Assembly: GCA_025602905.1 (NCBI GenBank)
Contig: JAHLKI010000040.1
Coordinates: 140,128 to 204,127 of the forward strand
Reading direction: 5' to 3'
Source of the DNA: Phlyctochytrium arcticum
Taxonomy: Eukaryota > Chytridiomycota > Chytridiomycetes > Chytridiales > Chytridiaceae
DNA: 64,000 nucleotides
In this document: piece by piece, positions 24,216-36,360 of the stretch
Position numbering within the stretch: position 1 is the first letter of the stretch
How the letters are laid out: each line of letters begins with the position of its first letter
Notes under the pieces: model-generated
Told to the model about the DNA's origin: nothing
Seen by the model: the letters and a program-made list of their open reading frames with translations, nothing else
The model's database searches: none
Program-made: the position numbers and the translations under genes

Positions 24216-26920
24216 TTATGCTACGCTCCTGAATACGTCCAGCTCTTCAACGGTTTCTCGTACAATAACGCCGACTTTTCCCGCAGAACGTTTCAGTTCA
24301 TCCAATGTAGCAAGTAGAGACTGAAATTGCCCGCACGCAATACGACACCTTTGAACCCTGTATATCGAAGTGGTCTTTAGTTGCGATTGCTGGCGTTTTA
24401 ACTAATGGCTGCCTACCTTTCTTCGCGTGTGATGTCAACACCTGTGGAGTTGAAATTGTCGGAGCCGAGGTTGGCCAAAATAACCGGACCAAAGCTACGA
24501 CATAGTAAGCGAATGGTAGTGCAGGCCGTGACGATGTAACTGTTCGCATCCAAGTTAATATAATGAACTTCAATGACGCAGTGCTCACCTACTCTTCAAA
24601 TACTTCGAACAATAGTTCGTTAAGAGCGGGAAGCACCGAAAGAGCGACCTCCAGCGTCAGGAGTCTCGGTTTCAAGTTTAAAATTCGTAAAACATCTACC
24701 CAAACGCTGGGATCTTTCAGAGCCACAAGCGTTTCAACGGCGGGTCGGATGTTGCCTTCTTCCCATACTTGACGAACACAGCGAGTGTTGTTCAGTCGCG
24801 TCTGAAGAATAGTCGTGACCGATGCGTGGCGGAAACACAGTGAATCAATAACGTCGTCATCCGATCTTGGGGCCGGAAGATTCGGTGGTATAAGAGGTAA
24901 AGGCTGAGGGCGCCTTGCACCGGTGTTCTAGCAAGCCACGTATGATTAGCATCCATAACACTAATGCTGACCATTCTGGTAGACGTACGGCAACAAACTT
25001 GGATATGTCCAGATTTAATGGCCTATCACCAGTACCAGCGCCAACAAATGAACTTGCTGTAGGTAAAGCAGCCTGTTCCGCCATGTGCGAACGATCAGAA
25101 AATAGGTTTCTTGGTGGAGTATTGTGGCCAGACCGATCTCTTGAGGGTGGCCGGAATGGTTCCGCATCGGATTCAACGCCTTGCGAAGATATCGGTCGTT
25201 GGGTATGGCTTGAAAAGCCATTGCCACTCGATCGAGCGCTCGCTAAGTATCAAATTAGCTTTAACGAACTGCACTAATATCAATAACACATTTTTGGCTT
25301 ACAGGGTGGCTGATTGGTTGGTAGGTGCATTCGTTCCTCCATCAAATTCGACTGCGATCCTAGAAAATAAAATGATTAGTTGTTGTCAGAGTTGTTTTGT
25401 ATACGGTCTTTCCAACCTTCTCTCGAAGTCACGCTGCCTGGCCGTGATCTTGAACCCGGCGTTATTTCCGAGCCGGGTGCAAGGCTAAGGCGTTCTGTTG
25501 TCCAACACATTCATTAAAACCAATGAGAAATACAACGACGGAATTCACGTACCGAACTCAACGTGTGAATCTGCGCGACCAAGTGGGGGGTCCATCTTTG
25601 GGTATCCCGGTTGTGAATAACCTTTGACGGGAGATTCGGGTGCCTTGTCTGTCGGGCTCAAACGGGGCTAAAGCATTGTTAGCATCCAGTCCTGTTCATA
25701 TACATGAATGAGGTACTTACGTTAATATCGATGCCCCACATGCTGACAAAATTTTGCTCTATTGTCCCTCCCAGAACTTTGCCCTCCTCTAACATTACGC
25801 GTAGATCAGTTATGTTTGGCCAGCTGACAGCGATAGATTCGTGGCAAATGGCTGGTTCCCAAGTCCAAATCTACGTCAAAATAAGTAGTCATCCTGAAAT
25901 TTTTTGAGATTTGTGTACTTGAAGGGAGTCGGAAAAGGCGGCATAAACTTCATGCCCCTCCGGATCAAACTGAAGCGCTTCAGGCTTCCCTGCGGCAGTT
26001 GGAGTAGAGGAAATGCATTCAAATGTTTGTAAATCGTAGAATCTCAAGGTGTTATCTGCTCCTCCCGTCACCATGAGAAACTCTGATGGATTAAAAGCAA
26101 GGGTGGTAACCGCTTCTGTATGATCAGAGTAGGAATGCAGCAGCTTTCCAGCCGTCATATCCCAAAGCTGTGCGATATTGAGTCAACCGGAATTCGAACT
26201 GGAGTAATCACAAGTCATCACCTTCACACAAGAGTCAGTGCCACCAGTGGCTATCCAGCGACCATCTGGAGTAATGCGCAAGGTGGTAATTGCGCCATGA
26301 TGACCATGATATGTCTGAATGCATCCTTTTCGACGAACGTCCCATATCTTGATTGATGAGTCTGCCGATCCAGATGCGAAGAACTCTCCAAATGGATGAA
26401 ACTCGACACATTTGGCTGCTGCCTTATGTCCCGGCAAGGTTCGAATAACTGAATTGCCAACTCCATTAGGGAAGCACTTCTAGGACGAAAAACATAAAAA
26501 CTGACAACCTTTGGCGTGTTCCAAATCCCATAGCTTGATTGTGCCTGCGGAAGATCCAGCTACAACAATCTCCTCTGGCCAGTCTAATGTCACGCATTCT
26601 ATACTTGTTGCATGTCCTCCCAAACTCTATACAACGCAGATTCAATCAAGGTAAACCGTATGCCTTGACCATGGATCTTTGGCCAACATACCAGTATAGG
26701 AGTTGTCTTCCCAATAGTCCAAAGGTTCACCTTTCGATCCTCCCCGCCGGTTACCATCACCCTGCCCGATTTTGGTCCTATCCGCAAACATGTTGTTGCC
26801 GCATCATGGGCCACAAAGTCATCTAAAGTGAGAAAGGTTCCCCATAGGTAAGGACGCAGACTCTAGACATCGGATTTGCTCACTCTTACAGATTTTGCTG
26901 GCACGGTTGTCTTTATTCAT
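24216..26920 (-). CDS. KATNB1: Katanin p80 WD40 subunit B1
   Basis: Targeting and regulatory subunit of the microtubule-severing ATPase katanin. Start at 26920: exon 1 ([10 protein letters not shown]) splices to [13 protein letters not shown], matching the family. WD40 blades include [74 protein letters not shown] then [21 protein letters not shown] linker follows, with [20 protein letters not shown]. The con80 domain that binds p60 is complete: [44 protein letters not shown], and a last exon [20 protein letters not shown] ending TAA 24216-24218. About twelve introns are needed. Confidence 0.92.
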
Positions 26921-27457
26921 GTCGCCGTCACGCGTTCGTCGTGAGCAAAAGTCGCAGGACGCGCTGAACTATGATGGTGTGTGTATCTTTTGGACTCGTC
27001 AGAATGTTATCTTGAGAGTTGAGGCAGCGTCCAGTTATTCATGGGGGTTCAACGTCTTTGGAGATTTCAAATGGACCCGGAGTGAACTTTTTTTTGAGTA
27101 TGATAGTTGTTAGAGATCGGACATTCGGTTCCCTCGATAAGACTTTCTCACACTTGACTCGAGTAGTCACTCTCTACAGTCGTGATATTACGCCTTAATT
27201 GTTACTTCCGTGAGACTTCTCAGAACGTAAATTGCAATAGTGGCAGTAGGTGGTGTCAAAAGTTGAAAAGTCAAATCTTCAAGTGTCGGAGAGAGGAACA
27301 CGCGACTCCCTTGTATGTCACTACATGCAGTACCGGCCAAACATGCTCTTTTGAAAACTCTGCGGTTTCACCCTTCACCACCTCTCAGCTTCAAAACGTA
27401 GCCTCGAACTTCGCAGCGATCTAGTCCTAGTACATGTGAAGACAGCGCTTCACGCCA
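26921..27457. promoter_or_regulatory. Divergent region KATNB1/ATG14
   Basis: The interval is 537 bp between opposite start codons. I see no gene in it, only the two 5' flanks. No clear TATA box. Confidence 0.3.
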
Positions 27458-29028
27458 ATGGATTGCGGCGTATGCGCCGCAACACACAGGAAGTTTTGGT
27501 GCACCACTTGCATACAGGAGAGGTAACGTTCCGTCTGACTTTGACCACAAAAGAACCAGTGTAGAATGACAATAATTCTGGCAGGTTGGAGTTTTCTCTA
27601 TCAAGTTATAATACTCTTGCCGCCGAGCGAAATGAGCTTGAGACTCAAATCAATACCCAACTGGGCGGAAGCCGACCTACAACCGGGATTTCTTCGTTGC
27701 AACGAGCACTTGCTATCAAACACCATATTGCTGAATTACATCGCTCGATGGTTGCCGCAAGGGGTCTCATCAAAACAGGTACAATACAGGTCTTGGGTTC
27801 TTACCCAGCCATAATAACCGCTTGAAACCGCAGAACGTGCGAAACTCAATGACTACAGAGAAAAGGTTGCATCAAAACGTCAAGATCTATTCGTGGCTAG
27901 GGATATCTTTGAGCAACGGCGTGTAAGAGAGCTACTCCCTTTGAGGCATGGCTTAGAACTCGGTCAGGGACAATACAAGCGCGCAGTGGATGTTCTTATG
28001 AGGTCGCGTCGGTTGCTTGTTCGCGAGATCGTAGCGATTTTTCGTCTTCGACGGGTGCAAAAGAGAACCGCTTACAAGTCAGTGGAAGGGGTTCCCTCAC
28101 CAAAAGGAATTGCAATTGAGCGCATGAAATCACCCAATGCAATCGAAACCACTTCACAGTCCCATGCGGACACGATTGCTAACAGCCATATGGCGGAGAA
28201 CCTTGGTGAACCACCGGAATATCGCATCATAAATGTGGGACTTAGTCAGCTCGGGAATGTCCAAAGTGAGTAGGCTGAACTTGCATAACACCGTTAGTGT
28301 CTAGTGTTTGAACAATGTGTAGACGGCACACGAGAGCGCTACAATGCGGCAGTTGGACATGTCATTCATATGACAAATTTGCTGGCTCACTACTTGCACG
28401 TGAATTTACCGTTCAAAATGTTCAATTGTGGTTCAAAGTCGTTCACTTGTGCCGACAAAGATGATGTGGACATGTCCGGCTCACCATTGTATCTCACTGA
28501 GGCAAATGTCGAAGCTTTTACAGGGGGGCTGGCTATGCTTAATTTCAACATGGCATATCTATGCTATACGCAGGGGGTTAGGATACCCCTTCACCAAGTG
28601 CAGAACACCCTCGAGAATTTGGCACTTTGCTGTCAAGCACCTGAACTTGGCTGGTAAGTTCCTCTGACCTAAGACTGAGTTACACGTAGTTGACGAAGAG
28701 TAGCGACGTAGACTGTCCTCGTCGGAGCACAAGTTTGAACAACGTAACCGGATCAGTGGCCGAACCTGGAAAGTCTACAGATTCGTTTTCATTTGCCGTG
28801 CGTAAGCCTTTCCCGTTGGAGTTTGAGAAAGTATATCGGCTGCATACCGCCCTTCGGGCGCGACGCGGAATCGCCCAGGAACTTTTGCGCCTTCGGGAGG
28901 TGCCGGATGCACCCGTTTCACGTTCCCTCCAACATATTCTTGAAGACAATTCTGATGAAGATGACGACGTGACAGGTTGGCACTTGGTTGATGAGCCAGT
29001 ATCTGATCAGGAATCCGGTCTTCCTTAA
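27458..29028 (+). CDS. ATG14: ATG14-like subunit of the autophagy PI3-kinase complex
   Basis: Predicted autophagy-specific subunit of Vps34 complex I (with Vps15 and Beclin/Atg6). Start at 27458 gives MDCGVCAATHRKFWCTTCIQ, a CxxC-x9-CxxC cluster right at the N-terminus, the hallmark of ATG14 against UVRAG/Vps38. An intron (about 27520-27584) joins it to a coiled coil (LSSYNTLAAERNELETQINT). A basic helix follows (LLVREIVAIFRLRRVQKRTA), then EYRIINVGLSQLGNVQ. The C-terminal fold has LLAHYLHVNLPFKMFN, PLYLTEANVEAFTGGLAMLN and FNMAYLCYTQGVRIPLHQVQ. The tail (DDDVTGWHLVDEP) resembles acidic ATG14 ends. About five introns. No amphipathic BATS helix could be confirmed. Confidence 0.8.
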
Positions 29029-29617
29029 CTAGTACTCGGCTTCGTCTACGGTAGTCAACGTAGGCGATTGCGTAAATCATCTTGCGTCAGAGCCAGACAT
29101 CAATTCTCTTTGAGGCATCGCCTTTTTGACAGTCTGGAACAGTCGCTATCCTCATCCTTCGCGATGGCGCACCATCATTCCCATTTATGAGCCTCCTGAT
29201 GCGGAAGATGGGCAAGATGATACGAGGCGTAACCAATCCAACCAAAAGATGTGACGAAATCCACAAGTAATGAAAAGGAATTTTTACCAACGAAAGACAA
29301 ATCCTTTCTGTTCAACCGAACCATGCGTGGATGGTGATGCTGGCCAGACTTTTCTGGCTTCAAAATCTTGCCACAAAGTCATCGCGAATTATCAGGAAAG
29401 GTATTCATCTTAGTATGAGTGTGACACCCGAACCACATACTTATGATTCTACGTGTGAACATCGAAAACGGCTGACAGAGGTATAATTAGAATGAGGGAA
29501 GCGTAGTCGCCGCTAGAGGGAGACATGTATGTATTAAGCGGAACAGTAGAAATACTCGCACTGAAGTAATGAAAGGCGAATGACTGAAATGACAAATAAT
29601 TGGGGGTTTCGAGCTTC
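29029..29617. other. Convergent intergenic region ATG14-NDUFA6
   Basis: 589 bp of 3' flanks from two convergent genes. Short open frames are present but none resembles a protein. Confidence 0.3.
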
Positions 29618-30158
29618 TTATGCGTAATTGTTACTTCGAAGATTCGCGGAATGTCCTTGGTAGAAATCAGCCAAGAAATCTGAGTGCGTTCCCCTTCCGT
29701 TATCATCTTCAAATGGTCGAACTTTTCTCTCAGGTTGGTTATATGTGTCATTCGGGAAGAATCGTTGGACATGATCATCTTGCTTCCATTGTTGGAGAGT
29801 TTCGGATAGCTCATTGCGGCCTTTGAATATAAGTACGTCGATCACTTCGTGGTTGGTAACGGCTCGATTCTTGTCGAATTCTTCCCGCATGCGCTCCCGC
29901 AACTAAACGACAGTTTAGTTCACGACTCATGAGAAGTGTAAGGACAGATCGCTGTCAGCGCTACTTGGAGGTCTGGCAGCTTTTCCGTCAATACTGGTTC
30001 TTCTTTTCACATACCTTCCATGTTGGGTAAGACAACTTGTACATCTCGATAATGTCTGGTGCAGCCCGCAGCGAATCCCGGTACAGTTGCAGCACTCTCT
30101 GCCGTTGCTCACCCGCCGACCGAGAGATCACAGTGGGAAGTGCCTTGATCAAGGTCAT
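29618..30158 (-). CDS. NDUFA6: NDUFA6 (B14) LYR-motif complex I subunit
   Basis: Accessory subunit of mitochondrial complex I that binds acyl carrier protein through its LYR motif. Start at 30158 (MTLIKALPTVISRSAGEQRQ). The motif is in RVLQLYRDSLRAAPDIIEMY. An intron after TWK joins LRERMREEFDKNRAVTNHEV, followed by IDVLIFKGRNELSETLQQWK and QDDHVQRFFPND. The C-terminus contains HSDFLADFYQGH, matching fungal NDUFA6 ends, then NLRSNNYA and the stop. The length of about 135 residues fits the family. With NDUFA9 in the same window it shows the organism keeps complex I. Confidence 0.93.
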
Positions 30159-31193
30159 GATTGCCAGCAAGTTTATCGCATTTGCAACAGCAAATTGCAA
30201 GGTGACGCTAAGGATTGCTGCTGGACTGCTGGCGACCGTATGTGGCGCAGCGCGGCCTGGGGGAGCTTGAGGATTTTGACAGGTGGACGTTTGATCTTTG
30301 ACCGCTCTCCCTGGCACTCACGCGCCAGATAAATTCGCAAGCAGTCAAATCTTCCCTTACATGTTTCCCTTTTGCCTTTGCTGGTTTCTTATCATGCCAT
30401 TGATCGGATGCGTGTGCACCCAGAATCTGCGCATAAGAGTAACAAACTACGACCGAAGGCAGCAAAGCTGATAGGTATCCCTCTTTGAAGAACTGACTGT
30501 CTTCATGGAGGGAAGATGCACTCAGCCGGAGGCTCTCACGTACTGCCAACACTCTGGAGCTGATCTGCACTCTTGCAGGGTACTTATTACACTGATAAAA
30601 ATGCTGTCGAAAGATTCCATCCTCCATGTAAGTGGCTCAATTGAGGTCTCTAGCCCGTCAAGCCCAGCACCAGGTCATTATACAGTCTGCGCTGAGCGGG
30701 AAGTTGCCGGGAACCTGCCCGGGAACGCCAACAAGGGCATTTTGCTCGAGCTTAGTTATGTCTAATGTATATCCATGTAGGTAGACGTAGGATGGTGTTT
30801 GACAGATTTCACGTTCTATCACCATCAATATTCGAAATTTGGCATTTCAAATTTTACACTTGCTTTCCCCTACCCAATTTTTCGTCCGCTTGTTGTATCA
30901 TTCACACGCGCATCATATTCTTTTCCAATGCTGCGTCTGCTAGGATATACATCCTCCCATCTTACATTATCACACATTATATTCACGCAACGAATCCAAT
31001 TCCGTTTTGCTATGTCATGATGGTTCGCCTTTTTATCCCAATAGTACTGCGCAATGTACCTTGGGTATCAACAGAATGTTATTATGGTATTTGCCCAGAA
31101 AAGAAGAATAGCGTGATGGCTCAGGCAACCGGGGCTGCTGTTGTGAAGCATCGTGCCATTACCGTACTCGTCGCGGTGGCTGTAGTACCTATT
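30159..31193. other. Intergenic region between NDUFA6 and the repeat-protein gene
   Basis: About 1 kb holding the NDUFA6 promoter side and the 3' flank of the repeat-protein gene. Open frames on both strands here have no recognisable product. T-rich stretches from 30830 to 31010 look like 3' flank. Confidence 0.3.
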
Positions 31194-34100
31194 TCAGCTA
31201 CGAGCACAATTTTCAAGAACACGGGAAGACTTACATAGGCCGCCACTACGCATATATCGAAATCGCCCCTTTCTCCAGTTACCGCTTTTGCGCACCCATG
31301 CTGGCCACATAGAATACGGCGTGGCGTCGGTGTCAATCATAATTTGCGCTTCTGTGGGGAAAGAGACAGGTTCTGGAGAACGTGTTATGGTAGCAGCTTC
31401 GAACTCCCCAATCGGATTCAGACATGCAGACTTGCTGAATGTATCAAGAATCGCTCGAGGTACGGCGGTATATCCAAGAGCCAAAAACTCATTAGGTATA
31501 GTGGGAGTTGTAGTCATATTACTCGCTGATGCGCTATCAGGGAGATAAGTCGATGTCAAGGTATCAGTTGTAGAGGTTGGTGTTGGTGTGGGAGTAATGA
31601 GGCCCGCATCCACAGTAGTTGACGTGACTGGCACCACAGTAGCAGCATTTGGGTCGGCGCTGGATGTAGATGAAACGACACCTAGATCACTGCTAGTGAT
31701 GGGAGAGACGAAGACGTCAGTTACGGAAAGATCGCTGTGTGTATCGATGCTCAGAGATGGGGTCAAAGAAAGGCTGTCTGGACTTGGCGTTGGTGTTGGT
31801 GTGAGTCCAAGTAAGGTGTCCAGTGGATCGGGTATTGGGATAGTCACCTGCTGCGCAACCGACACAATAGTGGAAATAACAGTTAATTGGTCAACCACCG
31901 ATTGAATCTGGGAGTGTGGAGTTTCCAACACAGCTTGCGCAACGGAACTTAGGATGGACACCGGCGTAGCAACGATGCTTTCAACAACTTGTTGCAGGAC
32001 AGATGTGGGGGTCGCCAGTACAGAAGTCAGTAGCGAATTGATAGATGACATGGGCGTCTCTACAATTGATTCGATAACATTTTGAATAATAGAGGTGGGT
32101 GCCACCACCAGAGTTTCAACAACATTCTCAACAATATTTCCTATGATTGACGTAGGAGTGGCTAGGACGGACTGGAGAACGCTTTCTAGAATAGACGTAG
32201 GGGTTACCACGAGCGTCTCATGCAGGTTATCCGCAACGTTCTGCAAGATGGATGTTGGAGTCGCCAGAAGTGTATTGACTAACCCTCCTAAGATGGAGGT
32301 CGGGGTGGCAAGAACAGAGTTTACCGCATCGCTCAATGCCGAAGCCAGATTGGAGTTCGGGAATGGGGAGGGGGTCTGCAAAATAGATTGGAGGACAGAC
32401 GTAGGCGTCGCAAGAATTTGGTCGGCTATACTTTGCAAAATCGACGTAGGTGTTGCAAGTATGTGATCCACTACCTGCTGCAAAATGGAAGTTGGTGTTG
32501 CCAGCAGAGAGTCGGCTAAACCCCCCAAGATGGAGGTCGGGGTGGCCAGAATGGAGTTTACCGCATCGCTCAAAGCCGAAGCCAGATTGGAGTCCGGGAG
32601 TGGGGAAGGGGTCTGCAGAATAGATTGGAGGATAGAAGTAGGCGTCCCAAGAATGTGACTGGCTACGTTTCCGACGACCGACGTCACGCTCGCCAGAATA
32701 TGGTCCCCAGCTTGTTGCAAGATGGATGTGGGGGTAGCAAGAAGATGGTCTACCACGTTTTGCAGGACGGATGTCGGAGTGGCCAAAATAGACTGAACAG
32801 CATCACTCAGAGCAGATGCCAAATTGATGTCTGTCGGCAATGGTGATGGGGTTGGCAAAATCGATTGTAGAATTGATGTAGGTGTCGCGAGAAGATGGTC
32901 CACCACGTTCTCAAGAATAGATGTAGGTGTTGCCAAGAGAGTATTGATCACGTTGTTTAGAATAGATGTCGGGGTTGCCAAAAGTGAATTAATCGCGTCG
33001 CTGAGGGCAGACGCAAGGTTGGCGTCTGGTAAGGGAGTGGGCGTATGGAGCATCGAGCTAATCACGTTGTTCACCACACTATTCAGGTCGGGTAGCGCGG
33101 TAGGCATCGCAGTTGGCGTCTGCAAAATTGACTGAAGGATGGATGTTGGGGTAGCCAGAAGGTGATCCACCACATTTTGCAAGACGGAAGTCGGAGTCGC
33201 CAAAATGGACTGAACGGCATTACTTAAAACAGATGCAAGGTTCACGTCTGTTGGCAACGCCGTGGGAGTCTGAAGTGTCGATTGTAGAATAGAGGTTGGA
33301 GTGGCAAGAATTGAATTGACGATATTGCTAACAATCGAAGCCAGGTTGGGGTTGGCTGTGGCTGTCGGCGTTGCTAATATCGAATGAACTGCTTCGCTCA
33401 ACGCGGAGGCAAGGTTAATGTTTGTAGGGATGCCGGTCGGTGTTTGTAAGATAGATTGCAAAATCGAGGTGGGGGTTGCCAAAATGCTCTCTACTACATT
33501 CGCAAGAATTGACGTAGGAGTGGCCAGGATCGTCTGTACCAAACTGTTAACAACGGAAACCAAATTCACTGGAGTAGGGGTAGCTGTTGGAGTCGCAAGA
33601 ATCACTTGTAATACGGTGGTAACAATTCCTACAACACCCCCTACAACAGATCCCACTCCACCAAGGAGATTCCCTAAAAGTCCACCACCTCCCGCTGCTG
33701 GGGTTGTTGTTGTAATTACAGTCAGTGCACTAGAAGAAACTGCTGTCGTTGTTGCACCAAAGTGCGCCGTGGTTGTTGTTGTGACCAGACTATGGACGGT
33801 AGTCGCAACTGATGTCGACCCCGTGCCAGAAGAAGCTGACGTTGTTAATTGTGCTAAGCTGGTGGAACGACTTGTAGAGCTCCCGACAATCACGCTCACA
33901 ATACTGTCAAGTATTGGAATACCAATTCCCGAGGAAGCAGCCGCACTAGATGTGCTGCTGCTTGCAACAGAAGTGGGTGACGGCGATGGTGTCGTTTGCA
34001 TATAAAATGGCAAAGATAGGCCTGTGGACGTAGCCGCAGCTGCAGCGCTACTGACGGTGGTGGTCGAGGCCGTTGCCGAATTCGTGGTTGTTAAGGAAGT

Positions 34101-34854
34101 CGCAGATGACACCGCCGTGTTTGAGGATGTAGAGGCTGTGGTTGTCGCAGCTGCCGCGCTACTAATGGTGGTTGTCGAGGCCGATTTCGTGGTTGTTAAG
34201 GAAGTCGTAGATGACATCGCCGAGCTTGAGGATGTAGAGGCTGTGGTTGTTGCAGCAGCCGCCACCGTTGTTGTCGTTGCTGCCGCAAGGATCGTCGACG
34301 AGGAAGTTGAGGGTGTTGTAGGTAACGACGCCCCGGCAGGCAATGTCACGCTGGTTGCGCAGTAAAGATTTCTAGGAGGATTCAGATCCAGTGGGGCCGT
34401 ACTAATTGGTGCCACTGCCATGTCGTAAGCTAAAGCTCTGCAAATAGGCAACGTAGCCATTGGAATGTCAGGACCAGAGATCAGGATTCGGAAAACGAAA
34501 GCAAGATCTTACGCTGCACCAGCAACATTGTAATAGTTGTTCATAAATTTCTGCGCCTCGCGCACGCGCGCGCAAGCAGCAGCTCCAGGAGAGACATCGG
34601 AAAGGTACGTTGTGTAAATAGTGGAACAGTTTTCTCCCACAAGCCCCAAGGCAGCGGTCAGGCAAAATACGCTAAGACGCGTTTTAACTAGCGTCGTTTG
34701 CTAACGTGCAGAATTCGTTAATGTCAACTCGTTCACGGATGTAGCTTTCCGGCATTTTGAAAATTTCTAAGGAATGAACACCTACCAAATCTTCAGCAGC
34801 CTGCACAGAGGCCACTATAAGAAAGACGGTCACCCAGCTCCATCGTCCCAACAT
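31194..34854 (-). CDS. Secreted repeat protein (15-residue LATPTS array)
   Basis: I do not recognise this as a named family. Start at 34854 gives a signal peptide (MLGRWSWVTVFLIVASVQA). An intron leads to a small Cys-containing region (VFCLTAALGLVGENCSTIYT, AAACARVREAQKFMNNYYN), and a second intron joins ALAYDMAVAPISTAPLDLN and a Cys. A long Thr/Ser/Ala region follows (about 34350-33700), then a GGGGLLGNLLGGVGSVVGGV stretch. From about 33620 to 31900 there are some 25 units of about 15 residues with consensus LATPTSILQxVVDHL, at least 18 of them with exact ATPTS. The tail carries PTPTPTSTTD and ends at 31194; splicing a GT near 31224 would instead end it at 31121. A cell-wall or extracellular matrix role is inference. 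Confidence 0.7.
31900..33620 (-). repeat. Coding minisatellite, about 45 bp period
   Basis: DNA of the LATPTS array. Units of about 45 bp occur singly, and in higher-order blocks that start with NLASALSDAVNSI and end with ILQSILQTPSPLP. Blocks differ in unit number, suggesting unequal exchange. Long antisense open frames here are a by-product of the repeat. Confidence 0.75.
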
Positions 34855-36360
34855 GGCGGGTTTTCAACAGCACTTTTGGAATGACTAGCTTTGAGGTCAA
34901 AGTTCGTGGTACATCCAATTCGGTGCACTATTATCAACCCTGCGGGAATGGCGGTTCTGGCGAGGAATCCGAGGATGCAAGTAAATTTTGACACGTATGG
35001 ATAATGTGATTTTTTCCTTAAGTTCTGACGGTAAAGTTTTATGCCCACACATGGCGCTCTGTCTATCACATCCTCTTCCTTTAAGTACATCCTAGTTCCC
35101 AAAACTCCTATAATCTATAATTTGAAATTTAATTATGTACCTTCCGAGGGAAAATTTGAGCTTATAGGGTGATCTTGGAAACGGGTCTAGACAATACATA
35201 TTTGGGAACCGCCACTTCATGGAGTATGTCCCATGTTAATTTCCTACTCTGGATACTTTGGTTGCTGGATACTTTGTCGGAGGATCCGTCCAGTACTGAT
35301 TCATTACCTGTAGATCAGCTGGGGCGGAGGTCAAGCGAAAGAAAAGCCAATTGTGAAGACAGAAAAATGGGACCGGTATAAACAGTCATCGGAAGTACGA
35401 TCGTCTGTATATCCGATGGGTTTTTTTGGAAAATTTTATTAGAAGTCCTTCTTTCCCTACCCTCACCCAGTTCCGAATCCTTTCCTTGGTCCAACACTCA
35501 GGAACCTACTACCTTAAAATAAATATACACTGATATAGGTAAGAACGTAACGGTCGCCTGAAAAAATAAATAAATTGATAGACATCAGGAGAATACAATA
35601 CCGTACGGTGCTGTAAAAAACTGGGGAAAGTTATGCCCAACATCGGTACGCTTACTTTTTAGGTATGTGATATTCTTAGACAACTACATCCGTGCTTGCT
35701 ATCGTAGTCCACAGGTAGCATCAACATCCCTTACCGGGACTGGTAATAGGGCAGCTTTGGCCACATCCGCTGCACGTAGGCACTAGTTTGTAGGATTTTT
35801 CGCACAACATTGCCAATGAAAGCAAGATATTGGTCACATACTATTATCCGTTTCATTCAATGTTAAAATCTAGATTTTACACTGGTTCTGTTCTTGCTTT
35901 TCTATTTTCTTCGTTCCCTCAAACTCATGAGCGTTGCGAAAACTCAAGTTCAGTATTTGCATGGTTTTGGTCGGCCTGTACAGTACATCCTCTTTCTGTC
36001 TGTTGTAGTGTTGTTATGTTCGGAATTCACCGGAGGTGCATAAGTATATCCCGGGAATACGTATATAATTCTCTGTCTGTCCCTGTGCAATCCCCCTGTT
36101 GCTTCACCGGATTCCTCTGCGTAGATTTCCTGCTTGTACGATAGCTATTCTGGTCGCCATTACGCAAATACATCGTCTTCTTTCTCCAACACCATGCACA
36201 CTTAGAGTATCACTGGAATTCTACCGAGAATCCACTTATCTACCTCTGAGCTAATTTATCCGGCGAACCGGCTAGTTGCGATAACTTCGAGGAAATGCTA
36301 TACTAGCTAAACTAAACCAACTCCCCCAACATTCGTCCTGCTAAACAAGGTCGGTCTTCC
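34855..36360. other. Gene-poor region before the transposon remnant
   Basis: 1.5 kb without a convincing gene. The left end is the 5' flank of the repeat-protein gene. The rest is AT-rich with scattered short open frames and nothing I recognise. Confidence 0.3.

Noticed and set aside
30208..30627. 139-codon minus-strand open frame upstream of NDUFA6
   Set aside because: No family-like content; NDUFA6 already has a good start at 30158 and does not need this extension.
31588..34365. Several long plus-strand open frames (Val/Thr/Gly-rich)
   Set aside because: They are the antisense shadow of the LATPTS repeat gene; the repeat lacks stops in this phase. No start context or domain.
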